Shown here: piece by piece, positions 20,941 through 29,106 of the stretch
How positions within the stretch are numbered: position 1 is the stretch's first letter
Layout of the letters: every line of letters begins with the position of its first letter
IMG/VR virus record: IMGVR_UViG_3300042992_000859
Location: 1-34,671 of that record
DNA from: a virus
Direction: 5' to 3' (one strand)
DNA: 34,671 bases
Made by a program: the position numbers and the translations under genes
Notes under the pieces: generated by a model
Database searches by the model: none
What the model saw: only the letters and a program-made list of their open reading frames with translations
What the model was told of the DNA's origin: nothing

Positions 20941-21727
20941 CCTCAATCCCAAGGACTTCAAGGAGCGCTCCGCCAAGCCGGAGGACTGCTCCACCTTGAT
21001 TGATGAGGATACCATCGTGACTGTCGATGGTCGAATCGTCCTTGTCTACATCGCCAAGGTAGGCGAGGACATGGGCGAGTTCGTGGAAGCCTTGAGCCGG
21101 GTGAATTACCTGAAGAGCTACCGAAGCAACGGACTCCTCAGTACCGCCCGAATCTTCGGCTACGCGCCGCGCAACGCGGTTCGTAACCATCCATGCCGCG
21201 CCGCGACCCTATCCGCTGAACAGCCTACGGAGAGCCAGGTCGTCCAGATGTTCGCCGAGGTCGCCGCGAAGTATTACCGCCAGCACAATCCAGCGATGGC
21301 GGCGGAACACGACAGGCTCACCCTTGAGAATGTCCGGCCGGAGTACCGGATGGGCAACACGATGTTCACCAGCGGAATCATCAACCACAACAATCCCCTC
21401 CGCTACCATTTCGATTCCGGCAACTACAAGAACGTCTGGTCGGCCATGTTCGCATTCAAGAAGGACATCGAGGGAGGCTACTTGGCGCTTCCGGAGCTGG
21501 ACATGTGCCTGAAATGCACCAGCGGAAGTCTTACATTGTTTGACGGACAGTCCCTCATCCACGGAGTGACTCCCATCCGCAAGCTTTCCGAGAACGCGGT
21601 TCGCTACACAGTGGTCTTCTACAGTCTTAAGCAGATGTGGAACTGTGAGTTGCCGAAGGACGAGGTGTCGCGTATCCGGCAGATGCGGGCGGAAATCGAA
21701 CTGAAGAAGCGAAACAAGAAATCCTGA
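20906..21727 (+). CDS. TET/JBP-type 2-oxoglutarate/Fe(II) DNA dioxygenase
   Basis: A 273-aa protein. The C-terminal half carries the double-stranded beta-helix signature: YHFDSGN with the HxD pair His168/Asp170, the family-typical GGYLALPELDMCLKCTSGSL (190-209), IHGVTPI with distal His219, and RYTVVFYS with Arg233 for 2-oxoglutarate. The spacing and the GG-L-LPE element match the TET/JBP family, which hydroxylates the methyl group of 5-methylcytosine or thymine in DNA. The N-terminal half (ARIFGYAPRNAVRNHPCRAA) is likely family-specific. ATG 20906 is the start that keeps the real protein; upstream ATGs in this frame are shadows of the ParB-like gene. No cytosine methyltransferase was found in the window, so thymine is a reasonable substrate guess. 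Confidence 0.8.
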   Translation: MAIRSISATNRNLNPKDFKERSAKPEDCSTLIDEDTIVTVDGRIVLVYIAKVGEDMGEFVEALSRVNYLKSYRSNGLLSTARIFGYAPRNAVRNHPCRAATLSAEQPTESQVVQMFAEVAAKYYRQHNPAMAAEHDRLTLENVRPEYRMGNTMFTSGIINHNNPLRYHFDSGNYKNVWSAMFAFKKDIEGGYLALPELDMCLKCTSGSLTLFDGQSLIHGVTPIRKLSENAVRYTVVFYSLKQMWNCELPKDEVSRIRQMRAEIELKKRNKKS

Positions 21728-22341
21728 TGGCGGTCAGTCAAAAGACGCTCGCCGAAAGGTGGGAGCTTTCGCCCGGCCGCATTTCCCAGCTAGTGTCCGA
21801 AGGGATGCCGCTGGACAGCATCGAGGAGGCAGAGAAGTGGAGGGCGCAAAGACACCTGACGACAGGCATCGCGCCGGGGGATTACAAGTTAGAACCCGGC
21901 TCACAGGAGCCAGGCGAAGGTGAGGACGCGCAGGAAGCGGAAGACAAAGCGCCGCCTACAGTCCTTGAGACATTCGACTCAATCGTTGAGCGCCAGCGCA
22001 TCCTCGTCCAGATTTCCCGCAACCAATACATCAAGGCGGTCAAGTCCGGCTCCCCTCAACAGTCCCGGCTCTACGCCTCCTACGACAAGACGGTCAACAC
22101 GCTCACGAAGTTGAAAGCGGAGTCGGACAGGCTCGCCCTGATGAACCGGGAATACATTCGCGCGTCTGATGCCAAGGAAGCGATGCGAGTCTTGGCGAGC
22201 GAGTTCGTGAACCGATTGGACAAGCTTGCGCTGGATGTCGCCGAGGCATGCAACCCTGAGAACCCTGCGAAGGCAGTCAAAGCGCTGGAAGCCTGGTCGC
22301 TCCGCGTGAGAACGGAACTCTCCAAGGATGGACAAAGTTGA
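21727..22341 (+). CDS. terminase small subunit, Nu1-like
   Basis: A 204-aa protein with an N-terminal winged HTH: VSQKTLAERWELSPGRISQL then VSEGMPLDSIEEAEKWRAQR, as in lambda Nu1-type subunits that bind the packaging site. An acidic linker (EPGEGEDAQEAEDK) leads to a long helical C-terminal region that would oligomerise and bind the large subunit. It overlaps the dioxygenase stop by one base and the large-subunit gene by 14 nt, as usual for a terminase pair. Confidence 0.82.
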   Translation: MAVSQKTLAERWELSPGRISQLVSEGMPLDSIEEAEKWRAQRHLTTGIAPGDYKLEPGSQEPGEGEDAQEAEDKAPPTVLETFDSIVERQRILVQISRNQYIKAVKSGSPQQSRLYASYDKTVNTLTKLKAESDRLALMNREYIRASDAKEAMRVLASEFVNRLDKLALDVAEACNPENPAKAVKALEAWSLRVRTELSKDGQS

Positions 22342-24151
22342 ACTCATCAAGGTCGGCCGGAATGTAATCCGCCCGGCCTACTCAGGCGACATCGTGGAAT
22401 GGCTTGAAAGCAACGTCAACGCCATCCCCGACTCCCCCATGCCTGGGCCGTTCAGGTCGGAAAGGACTCCATGGATTGCTGAAGCGCTCCGCATCGCCGC
22501 CGACCCGGAAACGCGGCTACTGACAATCCTAGCCAGCATCCAATCGGGCAAGTCCCTTCTCGCCAGGCTATTCTCCTGCTACATCATCGCGAATCAACCT
22601 GGCCCGACGATGGTTCTTCAGGCTACGGATGCCGAGGCGAAAGACTTCTCCATCCGCTACCTCCGCCCGGTCTGGAACAACTGTCCCCCGGTCAAGGACA
22701 AGTTCAAGAACGACGACATGGAGCGCTCGACGACTTCGGACTTCGACCGGATGACCATCTACTGCCGGGGCATTCACAACGAAACGAACCTCCAGCGCTT
22801 GTCGCTTCGGTATGTCATCGCGGACGAGTGCTGGATGGCTCCGCAGGGTCACTTGGCTGAAGCTTCGGCCCGCGTGACCGCGTTCGGCTGGATGGGCAAG
22901 CGAATCTTCATGTCCCAGGGAGGTCAGGACGGCCAAGAGTTCCATCAGCTCCACGAGTCCACGGACATGCGCGACTGGAACATGAGTTGCCCGGCTTGCG
23001 GCCATCTTCAGCCGTGGACCTGGGCGCAAGTGAAGTTCCCGGAGGAAGCGAAAGTGAACGACGAGTGGGACTTCTTGAAGGTCGCCCACAGAACGACCTA
23101 CGAGTGCGTTTCTTGCAAGGAACGGCTACCGGATACCAACGCGACGCGCCTGGAGGCGAACTCAAAGGGTCGGTTCGTGTCCACGAAAGCTTCAACGAAT
23201 GCCAGCTATGTCGGCCTCCACTGGAACAGCATGGCGACCATGAGCTGGGGGGAGCTGGCGGTGATGCTCATCAAAGCCAAGGAATCCATCGAGGAGTACG
23301 GCGACGAAGAGCCTTTAAGAATCTTTATCCAGAAGCGCTTGGCTGAGAAGTTCGAAGAACAGGCCGACGAAATCAAAACCGAGGCCGCGCCTGGCGACTT
23401 CGCAATGGGGTCAGATTGGGAGCAGGAGGGCGGCTTCGTCAAGGGTCGGCCGACTGTCTTCCATGCCATCACCCCGGAAATGCGGGCCGAGCCGGACTTC
23501 GTCAGGATGCGCTTCATGGGAGTGGACGTTCAGAAGCGCGGTTTCTACTGGGTCATCCGTGGATGGTCTGGGGATGGGCGCTCACGGATGGTGGACTGTG
23601 GGTACTGCTTTTCATGGTCACAGCTCATCGATACGCAAACCAAGTACCAGGTTCACCCGGCCAATGTGTTCGTGGACTCCGGCTACCAGCCCGACGAAGT
23701 CCTGCAAGCTTGCGCGGCTAACGGATGGGTAGCGACCCGCGGTGACCAGCGAAACGAGTTCGCCTGGCGCGTAAAGACCCCGGCGGGACTCAAGACAGAG
23801 CTTCGTCCGTACTCCGCGCCAGTCGTGGAGGCCGTGGGAGGGAAGCGCGTCAAGCGATTCTACTTCTCCAACCTCCGCCTGAAGGATGTGCTGGCGGCGC
23901 TCATCAAGCGCGGAAAGCACATGATTCCCCGGGATGTGTCCGAGGAGTACAAGGAGCAGATGAAGTCAGAGAAGAGAACCATCTCGACCAACGGAAAGCC
24001 ATTGTGGGAGCAGATTGCCCAGAGGGACAATCACTTCTGGGACTGCGAGGTCATCTGTATCCTCCCAGCATTGGCTTGGAGGCTGACTGGAAAAGTTGAT
24101 GATGTCATCGCCATGCCAGAGAAAGAATCCACTCCTGAGCAAGAGTCTTGA
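22328..24151 (+). CDS. terminase large subunit, GpA-like
   Basis: A 607-aa packaging motor of the lambda GpA type. Residues 1-170 hold the ATPase: adenine region RTPWIAEAL, Walker A SIQSGKS (70-76) and Walker B RYVIADE (Asp166, Glu167). A zinc knuckle follows: CPAC (221-224) and CVSC (260-263), typical for GpA. The C-terminal nuclease has MGVDVQKRGFYWVIRGW, VFVDSGYQPDEVLQ and NHFWDCEV, the expected acidic metal ligands. GpA-type terminases usually cut at a cos site and leave cohesive ends; that would predict a cos site near the small-subunit gene, but none was identified. Confidence 0.92.
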   Translation: MDKVELIKVGRNVIRPAYSGDIVEWLESNVNAIPDSPMPGPFRSERTPWIAEALRIAADPETRLLTILASIQSGKSLLARLFSCYIIANQPGPTMVLQATDAEAKDFSIRYLRPVWNNCPPVKDKFKNDDMERSTTSDFDRMTIYCRGIHNETNLQRLSLRYVIADECWMAPQGHLAEASARVTAFGWMGKRIFMSQGGQDGQEFHQLHESTDMRDWNMSCPACGHLQPWTWAQVKFPEEAKVNDEWDFLKVAHRTTYECVSCKERLPDTNATRLEANSKGRFVSTKASTNASYVGLHWNSMATMSWGELAVMLIKAKESIEEYGDEEPLRIFIQKRLAEKFEEQADEIKTEAAPGDFAMGSDWEQEGGFVKGRPTVFHAITPEMRAEPDFVRMRFMGVDVQKRGFYWVIRGWSGDGRSRMVDCGYCFSWSQLIDTQTKYQVHPANVFVDSGYQPDEVLQACAANGWVATRGDQRNEFAWRVKTPAGLKTELRPYSAPVVEAVGGKRVKRFYFSNLRLKDVLAALIKRGKHMIPRDVSEEYKEQMKSEKRTISTNGKPLWEQIAQRDNHFWDCEVICILPALAWRLTGKVDDVIAMPEKESTPEQES

Positions 24152-24201
24152 CATCCCCTGGCGGGACTAAAAGATTCAAGTCGCACCTCCTTTACTCGGG
24201 C

Positions 24202-24264
24202 ATGGGTTGGGGAGGCGGCACCCATCCCCTCTGCCAACATGGTCAAGGGATGGGCCTTTCTTTT
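24202..24264 (+). terminator. intrinsic terminator with a competing hairpin
   Basis: CCCATCCCCT (24221-24230) and AAGGGATGGG (24245-24254) form a 9/10-bp stem followed by CCTTTCTTTT: an intrinsic terminator after the terminase gene. ATGGGT (24202-24207) can instead pair with ACCCAT (24220-24225), using the same arm and preventing the terminator. This is an attenuator-like layout. Its T-run runs into the late element at 24263. Confidence 0.65.
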
Positions 24265-24277
24265 GACTCCCGCGTAG
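24263..24277 (+). promoter_or_regulatory. late element TTGACTCCCGCGTAG, copy 2
   Basis: Identical to the copies at 1216, 27552, 29088 and 30787. Four bases (GGTT) separate it from ATG 24282. It begins in the T-run of the upstream terminator, so it could restart transcription for the head genes. Confidence 0.6.
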
Positions 24278-24281
24278 GGTT

Positions 24282-24548
24282 ATGGCTCAGGCAACCGGGT
24301 GCTTTCTAATCCTATCTCAAGCTCGCGTTGAGGCTATCGCCGACCGAGCGGCTAGTATGCTCATGGAAGGAAAGACCATGATGAGCTACACGGATTCCGG
24401 GACTTCTGTTTCCAAGTCCTTCCCGATGGACATCCAGACGACCCTGATTGAGTGCCGATACGCGCTCCAAATCAAAGACCCGGCTCAGTACGGCTCTATC
24501 GACCGCGTGAGAGTTTACAATGGACTCTGGAACTTCCGAGGCCTATAA
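24282..24548 (+). CDS. gpW-like head-tail joining protein
   Basis: An 88-aa helical protein between terminase and portal. Helix EAIADRAASMLMEGKTMM, a short beta hairpin (SYTDSGTSVSKSF) and a second helix (MDIQTTLIECRYALQ) follow the topology of lambda gpW, which sits between the portal and tail. Lambda has gpW in exactly this position between A and B. Similarity is structural in pattern rather than in sequence. First gene after the late element. Confidence 0.6.
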   Translation: MAQATGCFLILSQARVEAIADRAASMLMEGKTMMSYTDSGTSVSKSFPMDIQTTLIECRYALQIKDPAQYGSIDRVRVYNGLWNFRGL

Positions 24549-24554
24549 GAGTTT

Positions 24555-26135
24555 ATGCCAAAGAAACTTACGAAGTCTCAAGTCCGCAAAGCCGTCGCCG
24601 ATGTGAAGGCGTATGCCCGCAAGAAAGGACTGAAGACGATGGCCGATGGATTCGGCGGCGGAGGTTCGGGTATATTCTCGCAGTTCGAAGGCGCAAAGTA
24701 TTCCAATAAGCGCCAATGGGTCAATACGCCCTGGCCCGCTGACCAGAAGAAGGTGATGACGGTCTTCGACCGCCAAGAGCTGACGCGCAAAATGCGTTGG
24801 CTCGCGGTCAACTCCGGACTCATCCGTCAGATGATTTCGGACAATGTGATGTACGCCATCGGCGACGGCATCCGAGGCCAGGCCGCGTCCAAGGATGAAG
24901 CTTGGAATGACTTGGCGGAACACTACTTCCTAGACTGGGCGAACAAGCCTTGCGACATCACCGGGCGATTCAACTTCTGGGAGTGCCAGCAGATTTCCTG
25001 CCGAAAGGTTGATGTGGATGGAGAGATGTTCATCCTAAAGACTTTCTCCACTGACGGAGTCGCCAAGATTCAGCTCATCGAATCCCACCGGGTCGGCACT
25101 TCCGCCGCGGCTATGGGTGCGCCGGATGGCATGTTCGATGGCATCATGTTCAACAAGTATGGCGCTGTCATCGGCTACAATGTCATTCGTAGCGATGGAA
25201 CGACCCGGCTCGTTCCGGCGAACTCCATGCTTCACTTGCATCACCCGGAGAATGTGTCCGGAGCGCGGGCCTACTCGCCGATGCAACACAGCATCAACAA
25301 CTTAATCGACATCCTTGAGATTCTGTCGATGGAGAAGCTTGCCGTCAAGACTGCCGGGGACATCACCCGAACCATCACGCGCGAGAATCCTCAGTTCGAC
25401 GGCACGACCGCTGACTTTGAAGCCTTCGGTATGCGTCCGCAGGATTACCCGCAGGGTGTCTACGACAATCCAGAACAGGTCGGTTCGTTCATCGGCGGGA
25501 AGATTCTCTCCCTCGCGCCTGGCGAGAAGCTAGATAGCTTCCAGAGCCAGCGACCGAACGCAAGCTTCACCGGATTCATTGAGCATCTCCAGAAGGACTC
25601 TACGGCCGGAGTCCTGCCCTACCAGTTCACCGCCGACCCTAATGGTATCGGCGGCGCGGCTATCCGCCTAGTCGTCAGCAAGGCGGAACGACATTTCGGC
25701 GCTCGCCAGCATATGTTCATGACTCGCTTCCTGACCCCGGTCTGGGGCTATGTTATCAGCAACGCAATTTCCCGCGGTGAGCTTCCTCCTAACGACGAAT
25801 GGCATAAGGTCAACTGGGTCACTCCGCGCCGCGTGACTGTCGATGCTGGACGCGAGTCCGCCGCTAACCAGAAGGATATCGCGATGGGACTAAAGACCCT
25901 GTCTGACCACTTCTCGGAGCTAGGCATGGACCCGAAGGAGGAAATCCGCCGTCGCGCTTCCGACGCGAAGCTTCTCAAAGATACCGCCGATGAGTTTGGA
26001 GTTCCTGTTTCCATGCTCTATCAGCCTTCCAACAACCCGGCTGACATCGACATTACCCTGGGCGACTCGCCCCCACCAAAGCAGGAAACCTTTACCCCCT
26101 TCCCAGACGAATCTAAAAACAATCCCGATGCGTAA
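24555..26135 (+). CDS. portal protein, lambda-type
   Basis: A 526-aa dodecameric portal that forms the DNA entry channel. It has the family features: MRWLAVNSGLIRQMISDNVM near 75, GDGIRGQA, an HRVGTSAAAMG motif after the wing, ARAYSPMQHSINNLIDILE, AVKTAGDITRTITRENP, and SLAPGEKLDSFQSQRPN before the helical stem and clip (PYQFTADPNGIGGAAIRLVV). Size is normal. Neighbours are gpW-like upstream and S49 protease downstream (8-nt overlap), the standard lambda order. Confidence 0.9.
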   Translation: MPKKLTKSQVRKAVADVKAYARKKGLKTMADGFGGGGSGIFSQFEGAKYSNKRQWVNTPWPADQKKVMTVFDRQELTRKMRWLAVNSGLIRQMISDNVMYAIGDGIRGQAASKDEAWNDLAEHYFLDWANKPCDITGRFNFWECQQISCRKVDVDGEMFILKTFSTDGVAKIQLIESHRVGTSAAAMGAPDGMFDGIMFNKYGAVIGYNVIRSDGTTRLVPANSMLHLHHPENVSGARAYSPMQHSINNLIDILEILSMEKLAVKTAGDITRTITRENPQFDGTTADFEAFGMRPQDYPQGVYDNPEQVGSFIGGKILSLAPGEKLDSFQSQRPNASFTGFIEHLQKDSTAGVLPYQFTADPNGIGGAAIRLVVSKAERHFGARQHMFMTRFLTPVWGYVISNAISRGELPPNDEWHKVNWVTPRRVTVDAGRESAANQKDIAMGLKTLSDHFSELGMDPKEEIRRRASDAKLLKDTADEFGVPVSMLYQPSNNPADIDITLGDSPPPKQETFTPFPDESKNNPDA

Positions 26136-27555
26136 TCTATCCAAAGACTTCAAGGGCCAGCGACCGCTCCTCATCCAGCCCGCCCAGGCTGAAGCCTACC
26201 TGAACCGGGTCGGCGACATGGAAATCCCCATGTCCGCCAAGATGTCCGACATGGGCGAAATGCTTTCCGCCATCTTCGGCGAGAAGCCGACGCTCGAAAA
26301 GTTCCCCCCCTTCGCCATCATCCCGGTCAAGGGAGTCATCGGCAAGAACCTCTCGGAGCTTGAATCCATGTGCGGATGTTGCGACATCCACGATGTCGAG
26401 GAGATGCTGGAAGAGTGCGAGCGCGACACCTCCATCAAGACCATCATCTTGGACATTGACTCGCCCGGCGGCACTTCCGTCGGAGTCCCTGAACTCGCCA
26501 ATCGAATCAAGAACTGCACCAAGGAAGTCATCTCGTTCACCGGGAATGAGTGCTGTTCCGCGGCCTATTGGCTCGGCTCCCAGGCCTCCAAGTTCTACGC
26601 TACATCTTCGGCCTCCGTTGGCTCTATCGGAGTGTATATCGCCTTCCCTGATTGCTCTGAAGCTTTCAAGATGGAAGGCGTCAGGATGGATGTCATCAAG
26701 TCTGGCGCTTACAAGGGTGCTGGAATCCCCGGCACGTCCTTGGACGAGGGCCAGCGCAAGATGCTCCAGATGGAAGTCGAAGACATTCACGCCGACTTCA
26801 AGGAGGCCGTGAAGTCTGTCCGCTCCTTCGTTGAAGACAGCTCAATGGAGGGCCAGATGTTCTCCGGCAAGCGCGGAGCGGAAGCCGGACTGGTCACCTC
26901 CCTGACCAATGGTTTCGACGAGATGCTCAAAGAGCTTGATGCCGCCGTATTCGCCCAGGTCGAGTCCGACGAGGAGAACGACAAGCGCCACGCCGACGAG
27001 ATGGGAGCTTCCTCCGAGGAAGAGTCCGAAGATGAAAAGGCTTTCGCGCTCAAGAAACTCAAGGCTACCGCGGCTTCCCGCGCCCTGGCCGGATTGAAAA
27101 TTAAGATGTCCGATGACGAAAAGGATGACGAAAAGAAGTCCAACGACGACGAGGATGAAGAGGACGAAGAAGAAAAGAAGGAGTCCAAGTCTGACGACGA
27201 AGACAAGCCCAAGGAAGAAGACGAAGAGGATGAAAAGAAGTCCGAAGGGGATGACGAGGACGAGAAGTCCGAGGACGAAGAGGAGAAGCCTGACTCCAAG
27301 TCCGACGACGACGACAAGCCCAAGGAAGAGGGCGAAGACGAAGAAAAGAAGTCTGAGGACGAGGACGACGAAAAGAAGTCCGAGGATGAAGACAAGGGTA
27401 CCGAACCCCAGCCTGACGGCGAAGATGAGCCTGAAGACGGCAAGTCCAAGGAAGACGCGGACGACGAAAACGACTCCGGGGAGAAGGCCGTAGAAACCGA
27501 CTCCAAGCACAATAAGGAGTCCGTCAAAAAGAACCGCTCCAAGGGAGTCGCTTGA
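26128..27555 (+). CDS. S49 (SppA/ClpP-fold) prohead protease with long acidic tail
   Basis: A 475-aa two-part protein. Residues about 55-285 are an S49 serine protease: PFAIIPVKGVIG, DIDSPGGTSVGVPELANRI (109-127), CSAAYWLGSQ with catalytic Ser144, and KSGAYKGAGIPG with candidate catalytic Lys191 or Lys196. Residues about 325-475 are a highly charged Asp/Glu/Lys/Ser low-complexity tail (blocks such as KKSNDDEDEEDEEEKK), about 150 aa long. In lambda gpC the protease C-terminus also supplies the scaffold; here a separate scaffold-like gene follows, so the acidic tail may be an extra scaffold or a DNA/capsid mimic. The start at 26128 overlaps the portal stop; the TGA lies in late element copy 3. 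Confidence 0.85.
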   Translation: MRNLSKDFKGQRPLLIQPAQAEAYLNRVGDMEIPMSAKMSDMGEMLSAIFGEKPTLEKFPPFAIIPVKGVIGKNLSELESMCGCCDIHDVEEMLEECERDTSIKTIILDIDSPGGTSVGVPELANRIKNCTKEVISFTGNECCSAAYWLGSQASKFYATSSASVGSIGVYIAFPDCSEAFKMEGVRMDVIKSGAYKGAGIPGTSLDEGQRKMLQMEVEDIHADFKEAVKSVRSFVEDSSMEGQMFSGKRGAEAGLVTSLTNGFDEMLKELDAAVFAQVESDEENDKRHADEMGASSEEESEDEKAFALKKLKATAASRALAGLKIKMSDDEKDDEKKSNDDEDEEDEEEKKESKSDDEDKPKEEDEEDEKKSEGDDEDEKSEDEEEKPDSKSDDDDKPKEEGEDEEKKSEDEDDEKKSEDEDKGTEPQPDGEDEPEDGKSKEDADDENDSGEKAVETDSKHNKESVKKNRSKGVA

Positions 27556-27566
27556 CTCCCGCGTAG
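27552..27566 (+). promoter_or_regulatory. late element TTGACTCCCGCGTAG, copy 3
   Basis: Exact copy. Its TGA is the stop codon of the protease gene. It is followed by GCTCAACTCAAAAGACCG before ATG 27585, an 18-nt spacing; the GACTCAAC-type follow-on is shared with copy 5. Confidence 0.6.
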
Positions 27567-27584
27567 GCTCAACTCAAAAGACCG

Positions 27585-28049
27585 ATGACCCTCGAAGAAT
27601 CCCTCAAGGCGCTGAAGTCCGCCTTCACCTCCAAGTCCGGCGAGGCCGAGGCTATGGCGAAGGAAGTCTCTGACCTGAAGGCCTCCAACAAGTCCCTCAA
27701 GGACTCTGTTGAAGCTTCGGCCAAGGCCTCCGTCAAGGCGGTCGCCGCGGTTGCCGCCGAGCGCGATGCCGCCATCGCCAAGGTCGAGGAACTGACCAAG
27801 GCGCTCGCCGCTACCGAGGAGCTGAAGAAGCAAGCTGTCTCCCAGATTGAGTCCGTCGGCAAGAAGTCCGCGGCCATCGCCGCGTCTGTCGGCGTGACCC
27901 CGGTGGAAATTTCCGCCGCTGATTCTGCCGCGACCAAGTCTCCTGAAGAAACCTGGAGCGAGTACCTCGCCATCAGCAACCCGGCCGAGAAGGTCGCGTT
28001 CTACAACAAGAACCGCGCCTCCATCGTCGCCCACCTGGGCATCAAGTAA
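27585..28049 (+). CDS. scaffold-like protein
   Basis: A 154-aa protein, Ala/Lys/Glu-rich and almost entirely coiled coil to about residue 95 (MAKEVSDLKASNKSLKDSVE and similar), then a C-terminal domain EETWSEYLAISNPAEKVAFY ending NKNRASIVAHLGIK. Position between protease and major capsid protein, helical nature and size suit a scaffold that is digested by the protease; a decoration protein is the alternative. It is preceded by the 27552 element and followed by a 31-nt gap. Confidence 0.65.
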   Translation: MTLEESLKALKSAFTSKSGEAEAMAKEVSDLKASNKSLKDSVEASAKASVKAVAAVAAERDAAIAKVEELTKALAATEELKKQAVSQIESVGKKSAAIAASVGVTPVEISAADSAATKSPEETWSEYLAISNPAEKVAFYNKNRASIVAHLGIK

Positions 28050-28080
28050 TTTTCACCAACCACTCACTCCCTAAATAATC

Positions 28081-28995
28081 ATGGCTAACAACGTCCTCAA
28101 CCAGGGCCTCGCCCCCCAGTTCGTCGCCGCGGAAACCCTCCGTACGCTCGTCCCGGTGCTTGCCCCCCTCAACAAAATCGTGACCACCGACTTCAGCGCC
28201 TATGTCGCTGAAAAGGGCCAGGTCGTCCACACTCGCTTCGCCAATAAGTTCACGGCAAGCACCTATGTGCGCGCCAACGGCTTCGTCCCCGCCGACGCTA
28301 ACGCTACCGACGTCGCAATCACGCTCGACTCCCACAAGTATGTCGCCGCGGCTTTTGACGACACCGAAGTCGCCACCATCTCGCTCGACATGCTCCGCCG
28401 CGTGTTCATCGCTCCGATGGCTAACGCTACCGTCAAGTCCCTGTTCGATGGCGTTCTCGCTCAGACGACTGTCGCCAACTACGCTGGCATTGCCTACACT
28501 GGCACGAAGGCTAACTTCAACCGCGTTGCTATCGCTGGTGCCGCGACCGCGATGACCAAGGCTAACCTCCCTCTGACCGACCGCTCTATCCTGCTCTCGC
28601 CGGATGCTTTCGGCCAGCTCCTTCAGGATGCCTCCGTCGCTCAGTACCTCTCCATCGGCGACACCTCCGTCATCCGTGACGGCAAGGTCGGCCGACTGCA
28701 TGGTATCGACATCTACGAATACAACGGCTTCGATGCCGCTCCTGCGGGTCAGAACCTGGCTGGTATCGCCTCTTGCCGCGAGGGTCATGTCCTCGTCACG
28801 CGCGTCCCGGCCGCTCCGACGACTGGCGGCGGAGAACAGATTACTGTTCAAGACCCCGACTCCGGCTTCGCCTTCTCCCTCCGTAGCTGGTACGATTGGA
28901 CCAAGGGTCTGTCGAACATCTCGGCTTCGTGGATTACTGGTGAGTCCGTGGGCAACCCGGACGCCGCCCTCCGCGTCGTCATCACCGACCTCTAA
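28081..28995 (+). CDS. major capsid protein
   Basis: A 304-aa protein. Clean, high-frequency codon use, conserved-looking Ala/Val-rich sequence and position right after protease and scaffold identify the major capsid protein. Features fit the HK97-like/P22-coat superfamily: an N-arm with TLRTLVPVLAPLNKIV, a VAAAFDDTEVATISLDMLRR spine helix region, SILLSPDAFGQLLQ and the C-terminal SGFAFSLRSWYDWTKGLSN. It would assemble the icosahedral shell. It is the only late gene followed at once by a strong perfect terminator (29015), as usual for an abundant protein. Confidence 0.85.
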   Translation: MANNVLNQGLAPQFVAAETLRTLVPVLAPLNKIVTTDFSAYVAEKGQVVHTRFANKFTASTYVRANGFVPADANATDVAITLDSHKYVAAAFDDTEVATISLDMLRRVFIAPMANATVKSLFDGVLAQTTVANYAGIAYTGTKANFNRVAIAGAATAMTKANLPLTDRSILLSPDAFGQLLQDASVAQYLSIGDTSVIRDGKVGRLHGIDIYEYNGFDAAPAGQNLAGIASCREGHVLVTRVPAAPTTGGGEQITVQDPDSGFAFSLRSWYDWTKGLSNISASWITGESVGNPDAALRVVITDL

Positions 28996-29014
28996 TCCAG
29001 AGGTTAGGTGGAAC

Positions 29015-29044
29015 AAGACCCCGGGCAACCGGGGTCTTTTGTTT
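29015..29044 (+). terminator. strong intrinsic terminator after capsid gene
   Basis: AAGACCCCGG-GCAA-CCGGGGTCTT is a perfect 10-bp stem with a GNRA-type tetraloop (29015-29038), followed by TTGTTT. This is the best terminator in the window and isolates the capsid transcript from the neck/tail genes. Confidence 0.88.
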
Positions 29045-29087
29045 GGGAGGGCCATTAGACCCCTCTGGCGAGTCCGTGGCGGCTCTT

Positions 29088-29102
29088 TTGACTCCCGCGT
29101 AG
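29088..29102 (+). promoter_or_regulatory. late element TTGACTCCCGCGTAG, copy 4
   Basis: Exact copy preceded by CTTT as at 24260, four bases (AGGC) before ATG 29107. It lies in the gap after the capsid terminator, where a new promoter for the tail genes is needed, which argues for a role in transcription. Confidence 0.65.
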
Positions 29103-29106
29103 AGGC

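Noticed and set aside
27113-27493. Basic 126-aa plus-strand ORF (Lys/Arg/Thr/Ser) within the protease gene
   Set aside because: Off-frame reading of the GAC/GAG/AAG-rich tail; no start signal or motif.
26787-28034. Long minus-strand ORFs (415 and 222 aa) opposite the protease and scaffold genes
   Set aside because: They arise from the strongly biased Asp/Glu/Lys codons of the acidic tail read backward (Ser/Phe/Leu runs). The plus-strand genes are clear and all other genes are on the plus strand.
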